From the NCBI GenBank assembly GCA_005776945.1, contig SXOB01000011.1:1-64000 (forward strand): a stretch of DNA of 64,000 bases, given 5' to 3'. The notes beneath the pieces were generated by a model. The model was not told the DNA's origin, searched no databases, and worked only from the letters and a program-made list of their open reading frames with translations. Below, one piece after another: positions 52,751-60,432 of this stretch. A program made the translations under genes and the position numbers. This DNA is from Pseudomonadota bacterium. Its GTDB lineage: Bacteria; Myxococcota_A; UBA796; GCA-2862545. Each line of letters begins with the position of its first letter. Position 1 is the stretch's first letter.

Positions 52751-53635
52751 ATGGCTCGCGAGGTCACCGAGGCGCACTACTTGCACGAGCGGAGCGGGCT
52801 GGAGCCCGTGCTGCAGCCACCGGTGAAGGCGCCGTGTGGGCTCGCGTGGATTCCGCAACGCGAGGTGCTGCTGGCGGCCACGCGCGAAGGCCAGCTGATT
52901 CAGGTCGACCCGGTGCTCGGGACCCGCACGCTGGGCGCAGATCTCGGAGAGGCCGCGGTGCTGGCGGCGGCGCCGGATCGCGAGCGCTGGTTGGTGGTCG
53001 CCCGCGAGGGCCATTGGACCTTGGGCAATATGGCCGGGACGGTTCTGAGCGCCGGCAAACACCCTTTCCTTGGAGGAATGGACGGCTTTTTCGCCGGCGA
53101 CCTCGTCGTCATCGTCGGCGACACGGCTGAGGGTCGCGCCATGTGGGTTCTCCGGGACGGCGAGGTCGTCACGCGCGCCCGGCTGCCCGCCGGTTCTGCG
53201 GTCGCGGCGAGCAAGGACGGCACGCCCCTGTTGTGTCGGTCTCTGCCGGAAGGCCTCGCCGTCATCCCATTGGGGCCCGACAGCCGCGCCCCGAAGGGGG
53301 AGGCCACGGGACATCGGCTGCGCGTGGCAGGGTCTTGGGTCTTGGGCTTCACGGCGAGCGGCGTGTGCGTATGGGACCACTTCGGAGGCGCGCCTCGAAC
53401 GATGCGCCTGCCCGAGTTGTCGGCGGGTGATGTGTCGGTGGACGGCCAGACCATCGGCCTCGGCACGCGACAAGGGGCGGTGGTATTGGCGCACCTAGGT
53501 CGAACCGACAAGCGGGTTCGACCGGACCTCGTGCGCGCTTTCTCCGTGCCGGTGACCACCGTCGCCTTCTCCAGCCGCGGCCGCTGGCTCGCGACGGGCG
53601 CGGATGGCTTGAGACTTTGGACCTGGGAGGCGTGA
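52751..53635 (+). CDS. WD40-like beta-propeller protein
   Basis: This 294-aa protein has six to seven propeller-like blades without strong WD signatures. The clearest are PCGLAWIPQREVLLAATREG, WVLGFTASGVCVWDHFGGAP and TTVAFSSRGRWLATGADGLR followed by LWTW at the end. No signal peptide is visible, so it is probably cytosolic. It sits 10 bases after purF and overlaps the next lipoprotein gene by TGATG. The role is probably scaffolding; no partner is identified. Confidence 0.7.
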   Translation: MAREVTEAHYLHERSGLEPVLQPPVKAPCGLAWIPQREVLLAATREGQLIQVDPVLGTRTLGADLGEAAVLAAAPDRERWLVVAREGHWTLGNMAGTVLSAGKHPFLGGMDGFFAGDLVVIVGDTAEGRAMWVLRDGEVVTRARLPAGSAVAASKDGTPLLCRSLPEGLAVIPLGPDSRAPKGEATGHRLRVAGSWVLGFTASGVCVWDHFGGAPRTMRLPELSAGDVSVDGQTIGLGTRQGAVVLAHLGRTDKRVRPDLVRAFSVPVTTVAFSSRGRWLATGADGLRLWTWEA

Positions 53636-54705
53636 TGCGCGTCGGACTGACCGTACTGGCGTTGGGGTGCGGCTCCGCGAACGGGTCGGCGCCCACGGAC
53701 GAGGAGACCGACGGCCCCGGCTCGACGACCGACGACGGTGGCGGGACCACCCTCGACATCCCGGCGGTTCCTGAAGGGTGCCTGCTCGTCCTCCTCGAAG
53801 AGATCGCCTTCGATACGGTTCAGAAGACGCTGCGGTACACCTACGATGCCGACGATCAGGTCGTTCAGGTCGACCACGACTACGACGTCGACGGCATCGC
53901 CGACTACGTCGATTCGTACACGTGGTCGGGCGGCGAGGTCGTGGAACGCTGGATGCGTGGGTACGACGTCGGCGGCGCGGTGGTTTCCACCCAACATTGG
54001 CTGTACGTGGACAACTACCCGGTCATCCAGGAGGACGACTACGAGGCTGACGGCGACGTAGACTGGATCATGGAGTTCACCTGGACCGCGTCGGGTCAGT
54101 TGGAATCAAAGGCGATGGACTGGGACGCGAGCGGCTCAGCCAACCAGATCGAAAGATGGCTGTTCGACGCCTCGGGCTTCCTCGTCGGGTACACGATGGA
54201 CCTCGAGGCCAACGGCATTCCCAACGATCGTTGGGAGTACACGAATGACGCTTTTGGCGGTTTGCTTCGGTTGGAGATGGACTTCGGCGCCGACGGCCAC
54301 GTCGACTACCTCGAGGTGACGGACCGCGATGCGGATGGCAAGGCCATCCTGTTTCAGACCGATGGGAGCGCCGACGGGTCGTTCGAGTACCGCGAGGAGT
54401 ACGCCTACAACGGGCTCGATCAGTGGATCCGCACGGACTACGACCTCGAATCCGACGGCACATTCGATGCGGCGACGTCGTTCATCTACGATGCCGAAGG
54501 CCGCCTCATCGAGGAAAGCTACGACGACGACCTGGACCTCAATGGCGACCTCATCTGGCGATGGGTCTACGACGAGGGCGGTTTCCTTGTCCGAGACGAA
54601 CAGGACATCGGGGGGGACGGTTCGGTCGAATCCGTGACGGCCTACACCTACGAGTGCCTGTCAACGGACTTCAAAGGGAAACGCTACCCGAAGTTCTTTC
54701 GGTAG
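53635..54705 (+). CDS. lipoprotein with YD-like repeats
   Basis: This 356-aa protein starts at the ATG at 53635 (TGATG overlap), with signal MRVGLTVLALGCGSANG (Cys12) and an acidic Gly/Thr linker. The rest is a regular series of about ten repeats of about 25 residues, Y-[TE]-Y-[DN]-A/D-x-x-V/L, including RYTYDADDQVVQVDHDYDVD, EFTWTASGQLESKAMDWDA and RWVYDEGGFLVRDEQDIGG. These are similar to YD repeats of RHS shells, but no toxin or RHS core follows. It is likely an extended surface fibre. Its 3' end overlaps the convergent gene by 45 bases. Confidence 0.75.
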   Translation: MRVGLTVLALGCGSANGSAPTDEETDGPGSTTDDGGGTTLDIPAVPEGCLLVLLEEIAFDTVQKTLRYTYDADDQVVQVDHDYDVDGIADYVDSYTWSGGEVVERWMRGYDVGGAVVSTQHWLYVDNYPVIQEDDYEADGDVDWIMEFTWTASGQLESKAMDWDASGSANQIERWLFDASGFLVGYTMDLEANGIPNDRWEYTNDAFGGLLRLEMDFGADGHVDYLEVTDRDADGKAILFQTDGSADGSFEYREEYAYNGLDQWIRTDYDLESDGTFDAATSFIYDAEGRLIEESYDDDLDLNGDLIWRWVYDEGGFLVRDEQDIGGDGSVESVTAYTYECLSTDFKGKRYPKFFR

Positions 54706-55398
54706 GGTCAACGCGCCTCCCGAGGTGAGGAGGCCCTGTGTCTGCAACGCGTAGTGGCCGGGCTCGAGCGGACCATTCGTCGTGATGAGGTAGTCGGTCC
54801 GGCTGCGAAGCGGTCGGAGCGTGGTCGGCACCTCTTGCCAGGCCGTCCAACGTTGGACCGTGGCGGACACGTGACCCAAGGGACCGAGCATCTCCGTCCG
54901 GTCGATGAACTCGATGCGATGCAATTCGAGGTCGAGCCTGGCAACTTCGTCGACCGAAAGGGGCGTGTGCATGAGCACGCGCATCGTGCGGCTGTCGGCC
55001 ACGACGTTCCCCACGCTTGTGAGTCCGGCAATCGTGTGCAAAGGGCCCGCAATCGCGTCGACAGGCGTCGGCGGCAAGCGGCCGTAGGCCCCGGAGTTCA
55101 CGAGGTAGAAGCCGAAGTCTTTAGGCTGCGGATAGAGCTCGAACACGGGTCCGCGCCCGGGCCGTCCATCGCCCACCCATTCGGTCCGGTCTTGGACGAA
55201 TCCCATGCGCCCAACCTTGATCTCCCGGCTCCCCTGGAACGGTGGGAGGCGGAAGCGGCCTTCGCGATCGGTCAGCGGCTGTTCGTCGTGACCCGCCAGA
55301 CGGACCGTGGCCCCCTCGATGGGCTCCCCCCAGATGTCGACGACCTTGCCGTCGAGGCCTGGCGGCTGACCACACGCCACAAGGAGGACCGCGATCAC
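54661..55398 (-). CDS. lipoprotein with carboxypeptidase-regulatory-like domain
   Basis: This 245-aa protein starts with GTG at 55398 inside the stop of the regulator gene (GTGA) behind GGAGGACGA. The signal is MIAVLLVACGQPPG (Cys9). An Ig-like regulatory fold follows: LDGKVVDIWGEPIEGATVRL, TDREGRFRLPPFQG, REIKVGRMGF. About 130 further residues are of unknown type. Co-translation with the GbsR/MarR-type regulator suggests both respond to the same envelope condition (inference). Confidence 0.75.
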   Translation of the reverse strand: MIAVLLVACGQPPGLDGKVVDIWGEPIEGATVRLAGHDEQPLTDREGRFRLPPFQGSREIKVGRMGFVQDRTEWVGDGRPGRGPVFELYPQPKDFGFYLVNSGAYGRLPPTPVDAIAGPLHTIAGLTSVGNVVADSRTMRVLMHTPLSVDEVARLDLELHRIEFIDRTEMLGPLGHVSATVQRWTAWQEVPTTLRPLRSRTDYLITTNGPLEPGHYALQTQGLLTSGGALTLPKELRVAFPFEVR

Positions 55399-55970
55399 TC
55401 GTCCTCCGAGCCCAGCGAACGGCGACCCATCCATCCGAGAAGGGGCTCGACCGTCCATGGCAACGACATGCGTTCGAGCATCGTCAGGCCTACTTTGCCC
55501 AGACCCTGCAACCCGCGCACGCGTTCGAGGACGAAGGCCGTCTCCGGGTCTTCAGGGTCGAGGGCCAGGGCCTTCTCCAATTCGATGGAGGCCGTGGCGA
55601 GCTTGGCCACGACGCCCTCGAGCAGCGGTTGCTCACGGGCGCGAACGACGCCGCGGACAATGGTCAGCATATCGGATTCGGCGGCGTAGAGGCGCTTGGT
55701 CCCGCCGCCGGGGACCCGCTTGACGATGCCCCAGGCGCCCAAGTCGCCGAGCGCCATGGACACAGCGCCTGTCGAGAGGCCCGTGGCTTCCGCAATGCGA
55801 TCGGCCGCGAGCGGGTCGGGCGAAAGGTAAAGTAGGGCCCAAATCCGGCCCATGCTTCCTTTGAAGCCGACATGGTCGGCAACCTCCCCGAGCGCATCGC
55901 TCGCCAGCTTCAGGGCGCGAGCGCGGTGGGCCTCCGCCTTCGGCGGCATGGACGTCTCCAAGGCCATCAT
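55395..55970 (-). CDS. GbsR/MarR-family transcriptional regulator
   Basis: This 191-aa protein has a winged helix-turn-helix at about residues 45-105: GRIWALLYLSPDPLAADRIA, TGLSTGAVSMALGDLGAWGI and KRVPGGGTKRLYAAE. That is typical of GbsR-type regulators. A helical C-terminal dimerisation region follows. The start could be 55970, 55967 or 55949. It probably controls its own operon and perhaps the divergent menaquinone operon that begins 80 bases away at 56050. The ligand is unknown. Confidence 0.85.
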   Translation of the reverse strand: MMALETSMPPKAEAHRARALKLASDALGEVADHVGFKGSMGRIWALLYLSPDPLAADRIAEATGLSTGAVSMALGDLGAWGIVKRVPGGGTKRLYAAESDMLTIVRGVVRAREQPLLEGVVAKLATASIELEKALALDPEDPETAFVLERVRGLQGLGKVGLTMLERMSLPWTVEPLLGWMGRRSLGSEDE

Positions 55971-56049
55971 GCCACGTTTCTGGCCCGTTCGCACGGTGCG
56001 GGGGCCCCCGTTAGGCGTGGCCCCCGGCAACGCCGGGAACGGAGGCGCG

Positions 56050-57075
56050 ATGGCGCTCGGCCCGGCGGACGCGGGCTTTGGTCGCCGGGAGCGGCCTGCA
56101 GGCCTCGCGGCGGGGGCGCCGCTGTCGCGCGTCCCCGACCCCGCAAGGGCGCTGGGGCTCGTCGCCGAGGACCTGTTGGCCTGTGAAACGGCCCTGCGTC
56201 AGCTCACCCATACCGATGTGGCGGCGATCCCTGCGGTGGCCAGGCACTTGATGGATGGCGGCGGCAAGCGGCTCCGCCCCGCGTTGACGGCGCTCGGCGC
56301 CCGTGCGGTGGGCTGGAAGGGCGACCTGCCCAAATTGATGGCGGTTGGCGAGTTGATTCACCTCGGGTCCCTGCTGCATGACGACGTCGTCGACGACGCC
56401 GACCTTCGCCGGGGACGGGCAGCAGCCCACCGTGCTTTTGCGCCTGCCGTGACCGTCCTGTCTGGCGATTTCTGCCTGGCGCGGGCGGTTTGGCTGGCGG
56501 CGGAACACGGCGGCCACGCCGTCGTCACGGAATTGGCGCGGGCCGTCACCGAGATGGCGGAAGGCGAGGTTCTCCAATTGGCGGCTACAGGCGACCTCAA
56601 CCTGGCGCGCGCGGCCTACTACGACGTGATCGACCGCAAGTCGGGCGCGCTCATCGCTTGGTGCTGCGCCGCAGGGGCGCTTGGCCTCGGGTCGCGCGAC
56701 GCCATCGGCGCGTTGTTGCGCTACGGGCGCGGCGTAGGTCGGGCCTTCCAGATCGCTGACGATGTACTCGACTATGTCGGTGGCGCGGGCAAGGACCAAT
56801 GGGCCGACCTCAAGGAGCGCAAGGTCACATTGCCCTTGTTGTTGGCTTTCGAGCAGGATCCCAGCCTTCGTGAGCGCGTGCGCAACGCCTCCGATGGGGA
56901 CGCCTTGACGCGTATCGGTCCCGACATCGTCGCCAGCGGCGCCGTGGCGCGCGCGTCGGCGGCCGCAGCCGATTTCGCCAACGAGGCGATCTCGGCGCTC
57001 GACACGTTGCCCGCCTCTCCCTACCGTCAGGCGCTGGTCGACCTCGGGGCCGCGCTGGCCGACCGCGCAGCATGA
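56050..57075 (+). CDS. polyprenyl diphosphate synthase
   Basis: This 341-aa all-helical trans-prenyltransferase makes the isoprenoid tail for menaquinone. The first Asp-rich motif is LLHDDVVDDADLRRG, the second QIADDVLDYVG, and GGGKRLRPAL is the IPP/substrate-binding region. The ATG at 56050 has GGAGG four to eight bases upstream. It is the first gene of the quinone operon and overlaps the UbiX-type gene by ATGA. Tail length cannot be read from sequence by eye. Confidence 0.92.
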   Translation: MALGPADAGFGRRERPAGLAAGAPLSRVPDPARALGLVAEDLLACETALRQLTHTDVAAIPAVARHLMDGGGKRLRPALTALGARAVGWKGDLPKLMAVGELIHLGSLLHDDVVDDADLRRGRAAAHRAFAPAVTVLSGDFCLARAVWLAAEHGGHAVVTELARAVTEMAEGEVLQLAATGDLNLARAAYYDVIDRKSGALIAWCCAAGALGLGSRDAIGALLRYGRGVGRAFQIADDVLDYVGGAGKDQWADLKERKVTLPLLLAFEQDPSLRERVRNASDGDALTRIGPDIVASGAVARASAAAADFANEAISALDTLPASPYRQALVDLGAALADRAA

Positions 57076-57656
57076 GCCGGCTCGTCATCGGCGTCACGGG
57101 TGCGTCGGGCGCTCCGTATGCTGCGCGCCTGTTGCAACGCTTGGCGGGCCGCGCCGACGTTCACGTCGTGCTTTCTCGCAATGCCCGGCTCGTCTGGGTG
57201 GACGAGGTTGGCGTCGACGTCGAGAGTTTCGGCTTCCCCGTCTGGCCCCATGGCGACTTCACGGCGCCCTTCGCGTCGGGCTCGTCGGGGCGCGGGGCGA
57301 TGGTCATCATCCCCTGTTCGTCGGGGGCACTTGGCCGAATTGCAGCCGGCCTGTCCAACGACTTGCTGAGCCGGGCTGCGGAGGTGCATCTCAAAGAGCG
57401 TTGGCCACTCGCGCTTGTGCTTCGCGAATCGCCGCTCTCGCTGGTTGCGTCGCGCAACGTCGTTGCCGTGATTGAGGCTGGTGCCCTGGTTCTGCCGGCA
57501 TCGCCCACATTTTACGGCGCTCCCCAGAGTATGGACGCTTTGCTCGACACGGTCGTCGTCCGAGCCCTCGATGCGGTCGGGATTTCGTTGCCCGACGATG
57601 GCCGATGGACCGGGGAATTGCGGCGCTTCCGCTACGTTCCCGGGGAGGTTGCGTGA
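57072..57656 (+). CDS. UbiX-type flavin prenyltransferase
   Basis: This 194-aa protein makes prenylated FMN, the cofactor of UbiD-type decarboxylases. RLVIGVTGASGAPYAARLLQ at the start, VIIPCSSGALGRIAAGLSND, RWPLALVLRESPLSLVASRN and the C-terminal SPTFYGAPQSMDALLDTVVV are family signatures. In the futalosine route a UbiX-type protein supports decarboxylation after prenylation (the MqnLM step; established knowledge). No UbiD-type partner is in the window. ATGA and GTGA overlaps link it to its neighbours. Confidence 0.92.
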   Translation: MSRLVIGVTGASGAPYAARLLQRLAGRADVHVVLSRNARLVWVDEVGVDVESFGFPVWPHGDFTAPFASGSSGRGAMVIIPCSSGALGRIAAGLSNDLLSRAAEVHLKERWPLALVLRESPLSLVASRNVVAVIEAGALVLPASPTFYGAPQSMDALLDTVVVRALDAVGISLPDDGRWTGELRRFRYVPGEVA

Positions 57657-58765
57657 ACGCGATTTGGTGGATGCCGCGGTGGCAGGACGCCGGTATCGGG
57701 CCGATCGCCGAAAAGGTGCTCGCGTCGGAACGCCTGTCCGAGACCGATGGTGTCGCGCTGTTCAATGTGGCCGACCCCAGCTTGGTCGGCGGATTGGCGA
57801 ATATCGTGCGCGAGCGGCGGCACGGCGACGCGACCTGGTTCAATCGCAACCAACACGTCAACGCGACGAATGTGTGCGAGGCGAGCTGCATCTTTTGCAG
57901 CTTCGCGCGCCTTAAGACGGGCGATCCCGGCGCCTATGCGATGACCATCGACGAAGCCGTCGACCGGGTACGCCGCCACCGCGGGCAGCTCATCACGGAA
58001 GTCCACATCGTCAACGGGCTGAACCCGGATTTGCCATTTTCCTACTACACGGACCTGCTGCGGGCGATCAAGGTCGAACGCCCAGACATCCACATCAAGG
58101 GATTCACCGCGGTCGAAATTGCCTGGTTTGCTCAGACGTTTGGGCGCACGGTGCGAGGGGTGATCGAAGAGCTGGTTGCCGCGGGCCTCGATTCACTGCC
58201 GGGCGGTGGGGCTGAGATTTTTGCGCCCCGGGCGCGCAAGAAATTGTGCCCTGACAAGGTCGACGGGCCAGGTTGGCTCGATGTCCACAGGACCGCGCAC
58301 CAGATGGGTCTGCGTAGCAACTGCACGATGCTCTACGGGAGCATCGAGACGATGGCGGAGCGGGTCGACCATATGATGGCCCTGCGGGCTCTGCAGGACG
58401 AAACGGGCGGATTTCAGACCTTCATTCCGTTGAAGTACCACAACGAGAACAACCGGCTTTCGAGGCTGATGGAGGCCACGGACGCCGACACGTTGCGCAC
58501 CTACGCCGTGTCCCGCCTGATGCTCGACAACATTGGCCACATCAAGGCGTACTGGCCGATGGTCGGCCTCTCGATGGCGCAGCTCCTTCTCGAGTACGGC
58601 GTAGACGATCTCGACGGCACGGTGCGCGAGGAACGGATTTACCACATGGCCGGTGCGTCGACGCCGCAGGAGCTCACCCGGGCCGAATTGGTTGCGCTGA
58701 TTCGGCGCGCTGGGCGCACTCCGGTGGAGCGCGACACGCTTTACGGCGTGGCTGCAGAGGCCTGA
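57653..58765 (+). CDS. mqnE: aminofutalosine synthase (radical SAM)
   Basis: This 370-aa enzyme joins the enolpyruvyl product of MqnA to SAM-derived adenosine. Its radical-SAM cluster motif is Cys75-x3-Cys79-x2-Cys82 (NVCEASCIFCSFARL). HIKGFTAVEIAWFAQTFGRT, DSLPGGGAEIFAPRARKKLC and GGFQTFIPLKYHNENNRLSR are typical for MqnE rather than MqnC, as is DLDGTVREERIYHMAGA near the end. It starts with GTG in the ubiX-type stop and overlaps mqnA by TGATG. Confidence 0.93.
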   Translation: MNAIWWMPRWQDAGIGPIAEKVLASERLSETDGVALFNVADPSLVGGLANIVRERRHGDATWFNRNQHVNATNVCEASCIFCSFARLKTGDPGAYAMTIDEAVDRVRRHRGQLITEVHIVNGLNPDLPFSYYTDLLRAIKVERPDIHIKGFTAVEIAWFAQTFGRTVRGVIEELVAAGLDSLPGGGAEIFAPRARKKLCPDKVDGPGWLDVHRTAHQMGLRSNCTMLYGSIETMAERVDHMMALRALQDETGGFQTFIPLKYHNENNRLSRLMEATDADTLRTYAVSRLMLDNIGHIKAYWPMVGLSMAQLLLEYGVDDLDGTVREERIYHMAGASTPQELTRAELVALIRRAGRTPVERDTLYGVAAEA

Positions 58766-60432
58766 TGCGCCCCAGGGTCGGAACTGTCGGCTACCTGAAT
58801 GCGCGGCCGCTCATTCAGCATTTGGACGCGCGCTTTGTGGACGTCGTGGCCGACACGCCCGCGGGCGTCGCAGACCGGCTGGCGTGCGGCGATGTCGACG
58901 TCGCGCTTGTGCCGGTGGTCGCGGCGCTTGAGCAGGGCGCGTCATTTCTTCCGGGTTGGTGCATCGGGGCGGATGGACCGGTCGACAGCGTCCTTCTGGT
59001 CGCCGAGACGCCGCCGGAGTCGTGGACATGCGTCATTCTCGACGACGCGAGCCGCACCTCCCAGCGGCTCGCGGAGCTCGTGTTGCGCCTGGGTCCTCTG
59101 GCGAAGCGCGTCAGCCCGGATTTGGTCGTCGAGGTGGGCGCGGATCCGGTCGATCGGGCGCGCGGATCGGTCGCTTCGCTCGTCATTGGTGACGCCGCGC
59201 TGGCCTTGCCGCCACGCCTCGCGGAGCGGCACGACCTCGCCGCCCTGTGGAAGGCGTGGACAGGCCTTCCTTTCGTCTTCGCCGCGTGGGCAACCCGTCG
59301 GCCGGTGGACGCCAAGCTCGTTGCGCACCTTCGCGAGGCGGGCGCAGCCGGGGTCTCCGCCGTCGACGACCTTCCGCCAGGGCCCGAGCGCCGGTACCTG
59401 CAGGACCGTATTCGCTATGCCTTCGACGACGCCGCCTTGTGTGGCCTCCGCCGCTTCGCGGCGATGATCGCGGAACACACGAATCACGCCGCGGTTCGCT
59501 TTGTGGAGCCGGCCAAGGTGCCGCGGCCAGGTGTTTCGGCGCGGTGGTTGGAGCGGGCTGAGGCGGGCGAGGACCTTCCCGCCGAAGGGTGGCGCGCGCT
59601 GGCGACCGAGGCCCGAACCTCCGAGCTGACCGCGGCCGCCGACGGCGTGCGGCGGCGCACGGAGGGGGTTGACGCAGCGGTGTCGGCGTCGTTCGCCGTG
59701 GCCTGGGCATCGGGACGCCCGGACCTTGGGGAGCGAGCCGCAGAAGCAGTCTATGGCGGAGCGACGCGGTTTCATCTGCTCGGGGAAGCGGCGCCCGAAG
59801 ATGTGGGCAGGGTCCTGGATGCTGCGCCGAATTTGAGCGTTTGGGTGTCGGCGTCCCACCACTTCGATGCATTGGCCCGCGCTGGCGCCGTCGGACGCCT
59901 CCCGGAGCCCATTGGGTGCGCTTCGCCGTCTGTGCGCCGGCGTTTGGGGGTCGACGCTTGGTCGTCGGAGCTCGCCCGCATTCGGGCGGCGCACGCGGCG
60001 GGTTTGGAGCAAGTGGCACACTGGGTGATCGGCCAGGGCGACGACGTCGAGGACCGCTTGCTGCACCTTGAGGCGATCGCTGCCTGCCCGGACTGGTTTG
60101 CTTCCGCGACGGTGGCATGTGCGGTCGTGGCGGGCCCCGTCGGCGAAGTCGGGAATACGGCCGTAGACCTCGCGCGGTGGACGGCGTTGGCGCGACTTCG
60201 GTGGGCGCGAATCCCTCGATTTGCGGCGGCGCCGACCCCCGAAGGGCTTGGGCTCGCGCAACTCGCGTGCTGGATGGGCTGCAACGACCTCGGGGTGGTG
60301 GTGCTCGAAGGGCCTGTCGAAGGCTGGACGGAGATTCGGGATCGCACGGCCCGGCACCTCGCTGACGTTGGCCGGAGGGCGCTCATTCCCGACGGGGCTG
60401 AGTCGTCGCGGCGGCGGCGGGCGGTCGGGTGA
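58765..60432 (+). CDS. mqnA: MqnA (chorismate dehydratase) fused to a degenerate MqnC-like domain
   Basis: This protein is 555 aa, about twice the usual MqnA length. Residues 1-250 are a complete MqnA: VGTVGYLNARPLIQHL, GDVDVALVPVVAALEQG, GADGPVDSVLLVAE, DDASRTSQRLAELVL, WTGLPFVFAAWA. Residues about 259-520 follow the order of MqnC/MqnE: ARWLERAEAGEDLPAEGWRA, IRAAHAAGLEQVAHWVIGQG, DVEDRLLHLEAIA, and GLGLAQLACWMGCNDLG. Residues 300-384 contain no cysteine, so the radical-SAM CxxxCxxC motif is missing. The first domain should make 3-enolpyruvylbenzoate from chorismate. The second is probably a pseudoenzyme with a structural role (inference). Confidence 0.88.
   Translation: MRPRVGTVGYLNARPLIQHLDARFVDVVADTPAGVADRLACGDVDVALVPVVAALEQGASFLPGWCIGADGPVDSVLLVAETPPESWTCVILDDASRTSQRLAELVLRLGPLAKRVSPDLVVEVGADPVDRARGSVASLVIGDAALALPPRLAERHDLAALWKAWTGLPFVFAAWATRRPVDAKLVAHLREAGAAGVSAVDDLPPGPERRYLQDRIRYAFDDAALCGLRRFAAMIAEHTNHAAVRFVEPAKVPRPGVSARWLERAEAGEDLPAEGWRALATEARTSELTAAADGVRRRTEGVDAAVSASFAVAWASGRPDLGERAAEAVYGGATRFHLLGEAAPEDVGRVLDAAPNLSVWVSASHHFDALARAGAVGRLPEPIGCASPSVRRRLGVDAWSSELARIRAAHAAGLEQVAHWVIGQGDDVEDRLLHLEAIAACPDWFASATVACAVVAGPVGEVGNTAVDLARWTALARLRWARIPRFAAAPTPEGLGLAQLACWMGCNDLGVVVLEGPVEGWTEIRDRTARHLADVGRRALIPDGAESSRRRRAVG

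Noticed and set aside
50830-52767. 645-aa open frame opposite purF and the exonuclease
   Set aside because: It crosses two well-supported plus-strand genes and has no recognisable domain.
53635-54705. RHS-type toxin
   Set aside because: There are only short YD-like repeats. No RHS core, no self-cleavage motif, no variable C-terminal toxin and no immunity gene.
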